The notes under the pieces are model-generated. The model saw only the letters and a list, made by a program, of their open reading frames with translations. It was not told the origin of the DNA and searched no databases. A stretch of 64,000 nucleotides of DNA from Sambucus nigra (taxonomy: Eukaryota; Streptophyta; Magnoliopsida; Dipsacales; Adoxaceae): assembly GCA_949130495.1 (NCBI GenBank), contig OX422207.1, forward strand, positions 709,066,456 to 709,130,455, written 5' to 3'. The position numbers were made by a program, and so were the translations under genes. This document shows, in pieces, positions 1 to 9,661 of the stretch; positions within the stretch are counted from its first letter, which is position 1, and each line of letters starts with the position of its first letter.

Positions 1-1829
1 TATTTCTCCACCCATTTTCTAGTTTATCCATGTCAAGTGTTACTCATCTTATTTCTATTTTGTTCTTTTGTACCATTATATCACATCCACTTTATCCCCA
101 CTCTTTATTAGTGATATTGTACATAACCTATTTTCATAGAAAATAATTCCAAAAGATCAAAAATAGGGTTTATCTATAAACTCCAAAAGCATGACTTCCA
201 TTTTTACATCTTTACTCTTAAAATACATTTTCATCACATACACATAAGAGGAGTCCCATATTTGGATTTATGGGTTCAACCCCACCTCTATGGTATGTTT
301 GAACTACGTGAACTTTTATGCCCCTTGGCCAATGGATGCGTCTTAGGACAATCCCAAGACTTGAGTCCTCCTCCTCCCTTTTTCTTTATTTTATATATCT
401 TTCATATCTTGTCACATTTATTTGTGAGTTTTACACTTCTACATACTTGTGTCTCGTGAGACGTGCTCATTTGCTATTTCATAGAGATTTTTTATTCGAT
501 AAATACTTTTATCATTATTTTTGGGTACACTCCTACGGATGAGCCCGCGTTGTCCCTTCCATGATGGGAGTTAGAGGATTATGTTGTCCCATCAATTATA
601 TCATACACATGGACACACACGCCACGATGTTAAAATAAATAATATTAACATTACCTTATAAGCTACCGAAAGGGTGGACTGGGTGCCCAACACTCTCCCA
701 TTTCATAACTTAGTCCCTGGAGATTCGGATTATTTTATTTTCCATGGATCAATTTGACATTGATGTCGTTCTCTCGAGGTGGAGACAAGTTTTTCCCTAT
801 TTGGAGCAAAATAGGCTGGTGATTCTATCTCTTCATGTTACTGTACGCATCGAAGGAATCCAACACTAGGTGGCCACTGGTATGAAATAGATACAAATGA
901 GTTATGACCCAAACACTCAAATATATTCAAGGAGTTCGATTTGGGCAACAAAACACTATCAAAATATGATTTATCATGAGATTAGAATGAACTCCATCAA
1001 CAAATAAGCACAATGCACACAATCCTAGCATATTTATGAATCTACAACTAATAGCGTCATGACAATATAAGCATAACTATGATTCATTATGAAAACATGT
1101 TGATCTTCAACTTTAACATCCTCAAAAGATAAACATGTAGAATATTTATTTTCACTCAATTCTTTATAAGGTATCATTTTTTGAAAATTAAACAAAATAA
1201 ACTATATTGGCCTTAGTGATTTTTCTATTTTTATTATCGTTAAATCTTTTCATTAATCTTTTACTAATGACGACTTTCCTGCAAATGAGATTTTCTCATT
1301 TTGTAGCCCTTTTTTGTGCACCCTCATGTACCAATAAAATCAAACAATTTCTACAAGAGAAAATCCCTTATAGTCACAAAATATGTAGAAGAAAAGATTG
1401 ATGGGAGAACATCGCTCAAATGTAACATGCGAAGTTAATATTCAAAATGCTCGTGCATGTGTGTGTGTGTGTGCAAACGCATATAGAAAGTTGAATCCAT
1501 AAGGAAAATCAAGTTCTAAACAAATCCATGTAAGCATGATTAAGAACAATCTAAGTATTGACAATCATAACCAAATATTCTAGTCACATGGATAACATAG
1601 AATTAATTGCACTCAATCATACCAATATGCCTTACAAAATGTGTAAAACTAAATTGAACAAAACCAAAAATCCTTTTGAGTTATTAAAAAAAATACCAAT
1701 TTTAAAACAAACTCACTTAAAAGACAAATAACATCTTTTTGTATTCCTCAATATGACTCAATAAAAAAAATCAAAATACAAAAGATACAAACAACATAGA
1801 ACTAGCAAACATATTTTATGAAACACAAC
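1..1829. other. Unassigned AT-rich DNA left of the copia remnant
   Basis: I see no convincing gene here. The short open frames carry no recognisable domain and are rich in Phe, Leu and Ser, as expected from AT-rich noncoding DNA. There is a short TG run near 1457-1472. The stretch should contain the rest of the minus-strand copia element if that element were complete, but I could not read integrase or reverse transcriptase in it. The copia element therefore seems to be truncated near 1830. Confidence 0.5.
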
Positions 1830-2300
1830 TAGTGTGTATAAACATGAGAACAAGATAAACCATTATATATAGCATGGAAAGTATCATGTGCAAGAAAATG
1901 AGAATCAACACGTTTATAATGTAAAGCCTCCAAATCCAATTCCCTAACCCACGTAGTGTAATATGATGCTTAAGGGCTTTGGTAACCACGTTGACTCTAT
2001 TTTTGGACTTTCTAGGTTTGTTTTTAAGATCATAGCAAAACCTCCTAAGATGACCTTTCTTACCATAATGAGGGCAAGTGCAAACGCGACAAAGGATGTT
2101 AACTAAGGTTTGGCCTTTCCTAGTGTTCCTACTCGACTCTCTCAAATGCATGGTCTTGGCTTTAGTATCGGAGGCATTATGATCATTGAAGCCAATTCCC
2201 CACTTATCATCTTTAATTTGGAGAGTTTCTAAGATCTTATCTAACTTTTTTTACCTAGTTTTCAAATCAAATTTTACACAACTCGAATCTCTTAATCTGT
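1830..2300 (-). pseudogene. Copia gag pseudogene, zinc-knuckle part
   Basis: This continues the gag reading left of CACTA-1. It holds a CCHC zinc knuckle, CPHYGKKGHLRRFC, near 2085-2044. The spacing C-x2-C-x4-H-x4-C is intact, and the motif binds nucleic acid in gag proteins. The surrounding residues are basic (LKNKPRKSKNR). Downstream the frame drifts into hydrophobic, AT-driven sequence and no pol domain appears, so the gene is broken and truncated. Confidence 0.7.
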
Positions 2301-2313
2301 CACTACACCAAAA
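2301..2313 (+). repeat. CACTA-1 left terminal inverted repeat
   Basis: CACTACACCAAAA, the exact reverse complement of 6894-6906, next to the TGT target copy at 2298-2300. Confidence 0.95.
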
Positions 2314-2334
2314 AGGCCAAATTATCGCCTTTGA

Positions 2335-2470
2335 GCCAGCCAGCCTTGTCATGGTTATTGACCGTGATAAAAAAATGTGTTTTTTTATCACGGTTAATGA
2401 TTGTAACAAGTCTGTGACAAGGGCAGCTGTCACGGACTTGTCACGGTCAAAGACATTGACAGGTCCGTGA
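2335..2470. repeat. CACTA-1 left subterminal repeats
   Basis: Several copies of a short motif around TTGTCACGGTC or its complement GACCGTGATAA occur in both orientations, for example near 2346-2395 and 2415-2472. Clusters like this just inside CACTA ends are known binding sites for the TNPA-type protein in En/Spm. Binding here is inferred. Confidence 0.75.
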
Positions 2471-2556
2471 TAATTATTTCGACTAAAATCCTATTCCCCT
2501 CTTTTTTCCCACCATTTTCATTTCCCACCAATTTTCTCCCTCTCTCTGCTGCGATA

Positions 2557-2558
<2 letters not shown>

Positions 2559-2611
<53 letters not shown>

Positions 2612-2671
2612 ATACTTTCAGATACATTTTTTTCTCTTTCTTTGTTTCCTTTGTGTATTGTGTGTGTGCGC

Positions 2672-2742
<71 letters not shown>

Positions 2743-2895
2743 TGTGTGTGAGCGCGCGCGCCTGCGCGCGTGTGCAGGTGTGTGTGTGTAGCGCAGGTGT
2801 GTGTGTGTGTTTGTGTGTGCAGGTGGATGGGTGTGTATTGGTGGGACAGGGGGTAGGTGGTGGGGTTGGGGATGGGGGAGGGGCAGGGTGTGTGT
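2559..2895. repeat. Compound microsatellite (TC)n-(TA)n-(TG)n in CACTA-1
   Basis: A TC run spans 2559-2609, a TA run about 2672-2691 and a TG run about 2692-2741. An imperfect GT/GC/GGGT-rich tail continues to about 2895. The reverse-complement arrangement lies at the matching place in CACTA-2 (59998-60393), so the block is part of the family. Open frames here encode only low-complexity repeats. Confidence 0.9.
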
Positions 2896-2912
2896 TTTGA
2901 TTTGATTGAGTA

Positions 2913-3388
2913 TCTAGCTTATATATTGATTTCATATCATATTATTGACATGAAATGAATTGGGTGTACTTCTAAAATTTATTTAACATTTTTTTAATTG
3001 ATTGGGTATTTGGTACAAAATATTGATAAGGTATTATGTAAAACATGCTAAGAATAAGTTTGAGAACCATAATATGCTAGGAATACATATAAGATAAATT
3101 TCATTTTCGTGTGTAGAGAATGTGACAGATTTTATCAAACAACATTACCAAGTTATTGACCGAGCTCATTGCATCTAATCCAAAAAATTCAAAACACTAA
3201 TTGATATACTTAAAAATTTAGGGTGCAAAGTAATATAACCCATAAAGTTAGAGGGGACATAATTGAGTTAACTCCAATAAAACAAAGAAATGTAAAATTG
3301 GTAGTTATTTAGTTAAGTAGTTTAGATAATTATTGTATTTTCAATCATTACTATAATACATATGCGCATCGTGCAGGTAGCAGGCTAG
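2913..3388 (+). mobile_element. Candidate small Helitron (3' end fairly clear, 5' end guessed)
   Basis: The 3' end shows a hairpin TGCGCATCGTGCA (3363-3375), a 9-base spacer, then CTAG at 3385-3388 followed by T. This is the Helitron layout of a hairpin near CTRR, inserted between A and T. A possible 5' end is TCTAGCTTATATATT at 2913, preceded by A. I found no matching segment in CACTA-2, which would fit a later insertion. The 5' end is only a guess. Confidence 0.4.
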
Positions 3389-3479
3389 TCTATCTAAATT
3401 TATTTAAAACAATTCAAAAGCAATCATAAATCCTTAAAATTAACAACTTACATATATTTCTTTATTTCTTCAAAACAAG

Positions 3480-4130
3480 ACTGCAAGAAATGCTTTTAAT
3501 GTAGTATCGTATTTCACGAGAAGTCACATAGTGTTATGTACCATCCCCTTAGCTCCTTATGAAATTGACTAAAATATTCTATAGTTCTAATGCCTACTTT
3601 AAATTATATGAAACATACTTTAAATTACATAGTTAAGTGAAATCTATCGAATTGTGATAAGACATAATTAAATGAAACATACTTTAAATTACTTATAGTG
3701 CGTATAGATGCTAGCCTTCTAGTTCTTATGCCCTTAAACCCGTTCGAGACTCATTACCCCTGTAATGAGATATCTTGAATTGTCCCATTTGGACAGTTTG
3801 GGACTACATAGTTTCTACATAATAATATTCTTAGTGGCTTAAACTTGTTACTTTTAGGGGAAGCTCTGCAGTTATATCTTAATGTTCTTTGGGTACATAC
3901 TAGATGATGCGATATTAAGTGTTATTTCAATTGAAAAATTGAAATAACACTCACACTTGCGAATCTATGTCGTGTACTTAGAGAACTATGGGTATATGCT
4001 GTCAAATTTTTCTCAAATGGGAACAATGTGCATGAGTTGTTAAGTATATTATAGAAATATGCGGTCTGGAATGGGATAGGAAAACTCACCCTTTAGAGGA
4101 GATGGAGGAAATAGGAATTAATATTATAAA
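3480..4130 (+). other. CACTA-1 noncoding segment conserved with CACTA-2
   Basis: No gene is visible. The segment matches, inverted, about 57013-57500 of CACTA-2. Shared blocks include the stretch around TTGGTACATACTAGATGATG, a TTGAAATAACACTCACACTT block and the region ending in CTCCATCTCC. It corresponds to the untranslated leader upstream of the TNP2 transposase. The shared blocks establish that the two elements are relatives and place the deletion just after this point. Confidence 0.7.
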
Positions 4131-4189
4131 TTGAATTTTAATTTCAATTTCAAATTAAAATTGAATTTTAATTTGAATTTGAATGAACG

Positions 4190-4465
4190 AATAGATTTAC
4201 CCGTAAAAATGATTTTAAAGTTGATCCTTGCACCTATTTGATCATGGTTGACTTGTCCAAGTTGAAGAGAAACGAACACGTTAGCGATGAGCCATTTGTT
4301 TTTTCTTTTCAAAAGGTCAAGTAAGTGTTTTACTTGGAGTATATCAACAATGATCCGTGGTCAATCGTCCTACATGCACCAAAGCGTATAAACAGTAATG
4401 TGGATGACTTGGTTGTATCTACCGAATATCAATCCATTTTTTATGTTAACCCGAATTTAAAATAA
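4190..4465 (+). pseudogene. TNP2 transposase C-terminal remnant (DUF4216 region)
   Basis: Frames read HVSDEPFVFSFQKVKQVFYL, then INNDPWSIVLHAPKR and VSTEYQSIFYVNPNLK before a TAA at 4463-4465. This matches the DUF4216 tail of plant CACTA transposases and the same tail in CACTA-2 (minus strand, about 53700-53416). Only the last 90 or so codons remain, with a frameshift at their start. The N-terminal zinc region and catalytic core are missing, so no active enzyme could be made. Confidence 0.75.
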
Positions 4466-4680
4466 TTTTTTGATTTGTAATAAGTATTCAAATTATTTGT
4501 AATGAGTTATGGTTGTATTATTCTAGTGCTTTATTATTATCGAACGACAATTTAATGCTTTTTATTAATTTGTACTTGATCATTTTAATGCTTGTAATAA
4601 CCAAGTGAATATGTTAATTATAATTTTAATCAATTTAAGCATTAACTCAAAGTCCATGACACAGGAGTGTGTGTGCGTGA

Positions 4681-4697
4681 GGGGGGGGGGGGGGGGG
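4681..4697. repeat. Poly-G tract of 17 bases
   Basis: An uninterrupted run of 17 G between the transposase remnant and the Transposase_24 gene of CACTA-1, following a short GTGTGTGCGTGA stretch. Its length in the assembly may be unreliable. Confidence 0.9.
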
Positions 4698-4880
4698 CAG
4701 TGTGCGTGTGTATAAATTGAAATTGTTATTGGTATTGCCATAAATTGGTATTGGTATTCGTATAAATTGAAATTAGTATAAATTGGCATTGGTATTGGTA
4801 TGTATTGTTATTATCGGATTTGAGCTTAAATTCAAAGTTCATATACATGTTTATACTACTACTAATAATTTTTGCAGAAA

Positions 4881-6175
4881 ATGACTTCATCAGGGCGCGG
4901 TAGCGGAGGGGATGAGGACTCCTCGGCCAGTAGGCCCCCAAAATGGGGCAAATTGGGGGTCGTCGTCGAGAATAAGATGACATAATTAGCTAGAGTGCTA
5001 GAGTTATTGAAGGCGATTGTCGGGCTGAGGTGCACTGATTGGAGGGCCGTATCTATTGACCTCACGATTAACAACTGGGGGGCACTACGGGTTGTTTATT
5101 TAATATTTATAATTATATTTATATTTATAATTGTAACACTTACTTACATGATGGTTAGTATTTGTTTGACATGAACAATTTGGCTTGCCCACATATCTCC
5201 GCGACCCCAAATTGGAGAAATTGAGGGATCAATATAAGACCTGGAAAAAGAATTTGCAGGCACGGTACTTTGGGAAGACCCGGGAGTCCATTTTGAGACT
5301 CCATGAAATCGTCCCCCCAGGGAGCCGATCTCATTGGCACGGTGACAAAAGTTTATCGACAATGAGACCAATGAGAGAAAATTGGCATCTCGCCAATCGG
5401 GGAGGGAAAATTGGGCAAAAAGGTGGATATGCACTACTCCGAGCGGACGTCTTACGCCGAGGTAGACCACAGGATGGTAAGTTTTATTTTTATTTAATTT
5501 TACTTATTCTAGTATAGCATTACGTTGCGTTACTTACTAATTTTGTATTATTTTATTTTAGGACATGGGGGAGTAGCCCTAGGTGTAGTCCATATAGGCT
5601 CGATGCCGATGTGGCAATTCAGACGAAAAAGGGCAAGGAAAAGGAGGTGGCCTCGAGCATTGCAACCACCACTGTAAGTTATAATTGTTTATTTTTTTTA
5701 ATTATGTTATAGTTTTTTTTTATTTACTTAATTAGCTCATCGTGTACTTTTTATTTTTCCAAGCAAAGCTTAAGTAAGTGCATGAGTTTCATTCTAATAC
5801 AGATAAAGCATCTTTGGCTATGGACGCACTCAACCAAGTGCTCAGGCTGAATTGTAATGGGAGGACTAGGGGGTGAGCTCGCGGGTGGAGAAGTCTAGGA
5901 TCGTCGGCATGCAAACGAGCAACAGCGGGTTGGCATATAAGGTGGCCTCCTATGATGATAAGCTATCAAGGTTGGAGGCGATGGTCCTAGAAATGTACGC
6001 CTTTATGAAGCATAAGTTAGGAAAGGTCAAGGTCAAGGAGAAGGTGGTATAGGTATACGAGGATGAGGACGTCGATGCCACTACTTCATCACCGATACGC
6101 ACAGACCCAGCGCCATATGATGATCCATTTCCCATAGTGGCCCCCGTCGAGCGGTCTATGTCAGCAATCGGTTAA
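4881..6175 (+). pseudogene. Transposase_24-type (Ptta/En/Spm, TNPA-like) gene, decayed
   Basis: The second gene of the CACTA element. The reading starts MTSSGRGSGGDEDSSASRPP after an acceptor-like TTTGCAG|AAA, as in CACTA-2. The core shows LRDQYKTWKKNLQARYFGKT and LRLHEIVPP, then a His/Trp-rich block. This matches the Pfam family for plant Ptta/En/Spm transposase (Transposase_24). Likely introns are 5477-5561 and 5674-5763, both GT..AG, and a further AT-rich intron lies before about 5180. The reading ends near MSAIG with a TAA. In-frame stops and shifts (for example VV* near 6050) make it a pseudogene. The product would act in the nucleus on the subterminal repeats; that role is inferred from En/Spm. 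Confidence 0.75.
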
Positions 6176-6699
6176 TTGAGCAAGCATCTACTTGAAATAT
6201 ATATGGTTTGTCGATAGCGAGCGGGTTACGGGATCCGAACTTCCTCCCGGGTATGCGGCTTCATGGACGTCCCCTCCAAGACATTGAGGCAAGTGTGCAC
6301 ATCATGCATGTAGTGGAGGGAAATGATAACTCACATGTGTGGTTCCACGAACAATACGGTGTTTAGCATATTACGAGGTGTCTCATTTCATATGTTGTGT
6401 GCCCTTCCTTCCTCCTCCGACCTGCTGAAGATTGACATTGTTTCCATCTTTTTTTTATTTGGATATTGGATTGTATTTGTATTTTTTTATTTTAGTACAT
6501 GTTGGTTTGGATATGGATGTATTCATTTCTATTTTATTTGGATATGGATTATATATGCCTTGATTTGGTATATTATTTGTATTTTATTTGTATATATGAT
6601 GTTTGGACAGGTACAATTTTGCTATAACAGGTACAGATATACTGTTGGGCTATGGAAGTGGCAATACTGCCCAGTAGTTTTTTTTCTTTCTGCCCAATA

Positions 6700-6893
6700 T
6701 TGTCACGGTCTTTGACCCTGATAATTTTTTTGTTTTTCGTCATGGTCTTGGACCGTGACAAGTCTAATGAACTTTTCGTGTCCAAAGACCGTGACAAGTC
6801 TGTGATAAAGAAGTTGTCACCCCCAAACTTGTCATGGTCATTGACCTTGAGAAGTTGGAGTTATCACAGTCAATGACTGTGATAACTCGACAG
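6700..6893. repeat. CACTA-1 right subterminal repeats
   Basis: Repeated, partly palindromic units such as TGTCACGGTCTTTGACC (about 6701), GTCATGGTCTTGGACCGTGACAAG (about 6740-6763) and GTCATGGTCATTGACCTTGA (about 6832). They match those at the left end and in CACTA-2. Probable transposase-binding sites. Confidence 0.75.
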
Positions 6894-6906
6894 TTTTGGT
6901 GTAGTG
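6894..6906 (-). repeat. CACTA-1 right terminal inverted repeat
   Basis: TTTTGGTGTAGTG, followed by the TGT target copy at 6907-6909. Confidence 0.95.
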
Positions 6907-8345
6907 TGTATTCAAGCTCAACTATTATGGATTCCAGTAAATGCCTAGACTCCTTAAACTTTAAAAGATTATTCTTTAAACCTTCCATCAAACTACGAAG
7001 GCTATCTCTCTCACCCTCAATATAATCTAGCTTCTCTCGAAGATTCCTCTCACTTGCGCTCAGATCCTCAATAAAAACACTACCATCATTCACTATGACA
7101 CATTCCTTTAACCTAGGTTGCAACTTCAAGTTATCCTTCTTCACCTTTAAATGTTCTGCATACAACTAATGAAAGGCAACTAGGAGTTCAGTGTCCTTCT
7201 CCTCATCTTCTTCATCCTTAATATTAACTTCTCGCTCTCGACCATAACACACATGGGGATCACGTACAATTTCCTCAGAAGTATCATGTAAAGAAATATC
7301 TTCATGGGAAGATTTCTCAGTAAGGCTCACATGACTAGCCATGAACGCAATGTAACTATGCTCAATGGGGGAATCGGCTCCCTCCTTCCTTAGTTGAGTG
7401 GGGCACTCAGCTACCCTATAGCCATAACCCTATAAACCATAACATCGTTTCGACTCTTTCCTCTTAAAGTTCTCATTTCGTTTCTTAAATAAGTGATTGA
7501 CCCTTGTTGTGCATACTTTTCTCAAATCTTTTCACATCTTTTTATTTTTTGGAATTTGAGAATTTTTTTGAATTTCTTTACAATCATGGTCATATCTTCC
7601 GACTCAATGCCAGACTCATCATCCGAAATTGGTGCTTCCTCCTTTCGTGATTTCAAATAAATGCCCTTATCTTGATTCTTCTCAATATTGGAGGTATACA
7701 TGTCAAGATCATAAGTTTATAAGTCACCCACCATCTCTTTAAGTTTCTTAGAATCTATAGTGCACAAAGAATGCAAAATGATCACTTTTGTTTTTAATCT
7801 TTTAGGCAACGACCTTGAAATCTTCTTGATTTATTGGTTTTAGGGTCTTTATTTCCCAAGTTAAAGATGAGATAACGGTGTCGGACAATCTAGAATAGAA
7901 CTCATCAAAGGTATCTTTATCCAACATTTTAATTATTTCAAACTAGCTGATGAGGTTTTTTATTTTGGAACCCTTAACAGTACTAGTTTCTTCATGGGTG
8001 AGTTGAAGTATGTACTAAGCCTCTTTAGACGTTTCACAAGTCATAATATAGAGGAACTGTCTAGGGTGATAGAACAAAATGGATCATTTAAACCTCTACA
8101 GTTGTAATTTTCTATCCTATGCTCAGCCTCACTGCATGATTCTATGGGTTTGGGAATTCTATTTTATCTAACTAAAGTAGTAGGTGAAGTTCAACCATTA
8201 AGTATCACTTGTCATACCCTCTCATCTATAGCCTTAAGTGATAATTTCGTACGCATTTTTCAGTATGCATATTTTGACCAAGATAATGTCGGTATTGTAA
8301 TGTTATCAAAACCACATAATTTCATGCCTAACAACACGAGATCAA
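6907..8345 (-). pseudogene. Copia gag pseudogene, N-terminal and middle part
   Basis: Gag is the structural protein that would package element RNA in cytoplasmic particles. Just inside the primer site the minus strand reads MKLCGFDN, then a UBN2-type gag domain (AIDERV, NYNCRGLN and the fragment FQGRCLKD) broken by several stops and frameshifts. A later segment reads GYRVAECPTQLRKEG, followed by an acidic stretch and LYAEHLKVKK. A coiled-coil-like open run of about 90 residues comes next (SASERNLREKLDYIEGERDS). This order is typical of SIRE/Maximus gag. The frame is cut at 6907 by the right end of CACTA-1. Confidence 0.7.
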
Positions 8346-8350
8346 AATAC

Positions 8351-8365
8351 ATTCCGTGATACCAA
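8351..8365 (-). other. Primer-binding site (initiator tRNA-Met type)
   Basis: The minus strand reads TTGGTATCACGGAAT just after the LTR. The first eight bases, TGGTATCA, match the usual plant retrotransposon primer site complementary to initiator tRNA-Met; later bases have diverged. It fixes the orientation of the element as leftward. Confidence 0.65.
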
Positions 8366-8381
8366 TTTAAGAACACACCTA

Positions 8382-9661
8382 TGTGCTTAGGCAGGGATGA
8401 TAATGTAAACAAAAAGTCAATTTCTACTTTTTAAAATTTTAAACATAATTTTTTTTTTAAAAATTAACCCAATAAAAATGTGCACCAATATTAAACCTTT
8501 GTTGTGAAAAATTGATTAACCCAATTTTATATTTTTACCCTAAAACATGCATCTAGATGATAAATAGATAAAACAATTTAAACATCCACAACACACTGAT
8601 GTACAAGGAAAACCTTCATGGAAAAACTCTCAGACGATCTAGCCAAATGGTCCACCATGATAAGGTTTTACAAATATAGACAATAAACTTACTCAATGAA
8701 TTGAATCCCTCGCTTGATGCTCTTTTATCTTATACTTATCTTCCACAGTGCAATGCAAGAGTCCACCCGTGCAAGATCCCATAACACATGTGACCACGCA
8801 CGGCTCGGTATCCACCAATCAAGCTCACCGCTTCTTCACGACAACACAATAAACAAATATGGACTCCACCACCTGAGATATGTTCTCAACACAAGATGAT
8901 GAGAAACAAACTTTGGTTCCTAAACAGAAAGATCTCAAAGCATAAAAACATAAGATTTGGATCTTTAAATGTAATGGGTGAAACTAGGGTTTTGAAACTT
9001 TGGTAAACATGTGTAGATTTGATTTTCGTCAAAAGTTCTTAAAAAATCTGAGTCCAACACACCAATAGATAGTAAAACACAAATTTCGAGGTGAAGAACT
9101 CATTAAAAAAATCTCATGCAAATGACAAGCAGTTTTCATTCAAACGAAACTCTAGTTTATTCAAACGCACAAGCTTCCTTTTTCAATCTACCTTCTAATT
9201 AGCTTCCAACGAGAGTGTGTCTACTAAATAGAGAGGCCTTGTTTGATGTTTGTTATATTATAATTCCAACAAAATTCCAAACTCATTCTAATGAGATAAA
9301 ACTTCATTCACGTGCAAAACTCATTTTTGTGAGATCATAACCAAAAAAATATTTTTATTCAAAAACATTTTAGAAACAATTCCAAACATTTTTGCTTAAA
9401 AATCATATACCCTTAAAAATATCCAAGCACCAAATTCGACAAGCATTCATACCTTGGAGATCCTCGGTAAGAGTGAAGGAAAACTTGGCACTAAACATGA
9501 CACAATGTATATCCACTTTTAAGCTTTGCCGCTACATCTTAACCAAACATGTCATAGGATTACTAGTTCAAGAATGCAAATCTTAACCTATGAATCAAAT
9601 GTTTTGTCCATAATTAAGTCAATTAAAAGCAAATTGACTCGATTGAAAATTTGTCCTTACA
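8382..9661 (-). repeat. LTR of the minus-strand SIRE-like copia element (5' LTR in element sense)
   Basis: On the minus strand it begins TGTAAGGACAAATTTTCAAT at 9661 and ends near CTAAGCACA at 8382, about 1.28 kb. The LTR at 58173-59374 begins TGTAAGGACACAAATTTCAA and ends CTAGAACACA. The first 200 bases of the two align in the same order, including a GGACAAAA..TTGA.TCATAGG block. The boundaries are set by this comparison and by the primer-binding site just inside. Confidence 0.75.

Larger units (their letters stand above)
2301..6906 (+). mobile_element. CACTA-1: En/Spm-type DNA transposon, internally deleted
   Basis: The termini are perfect 13-base inverted repeats, CACTACACCAAAA and TTTTGGTGTAGTG. 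They are flanked by identical 3-base target copies TGT (2298-2300 and 6907-6909), the CACTA signature. The element is 4606 bp. It carries palindromic subterminal repeats at both ends, a long microsatellite block, a remnant of the transposase C-terminus and a decayed second gene of the Transposase_24 type. It lacks most of the TNP2 transposase seen in CACTA-2, so it could move only with enzyme supplied by a relative. It sits inside the gag of the copia element. Confidence 0.95.
1830..9661 (-). mobile_element. Truncated Ty1/copia (SIRE/Maximus-like) retrotransposon, interrupted by CACTA-1
   Basis: Read on the minus strand, the order is LTR (9661 to 8382), primer-binding site, then a gag reading frame that runs to about 6907. 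It stops at a CACTA insertion and resumes at 2300 with a zinc knuckle. No protease, integrase or reverse transcriptase follows, so the 3' part of the element is gone. The SIRE/Maximus assignment rests on the gag style (a UBN2-like N-terminus, acidic linkers and a CCHC knuckle) and on the LTR, which matches the LTR at 58173-59374. No second LTR and no target duplication are visible. Confidence 0.75.

Noticed and set aside
1207..1401. Small hydrophobic frame as a membrane peptide gene
   Set aside because: Composition is that of AT-rich noncoding DNA, with no conserved motif or promoter evidence.
2467..2935. Long open frames on both strands over the CT/TG repeat
   Set aside because: They encode only Ser-Leu, Cys-Val or His-Thr repeats from a microsatellite and have no gene-like composition.
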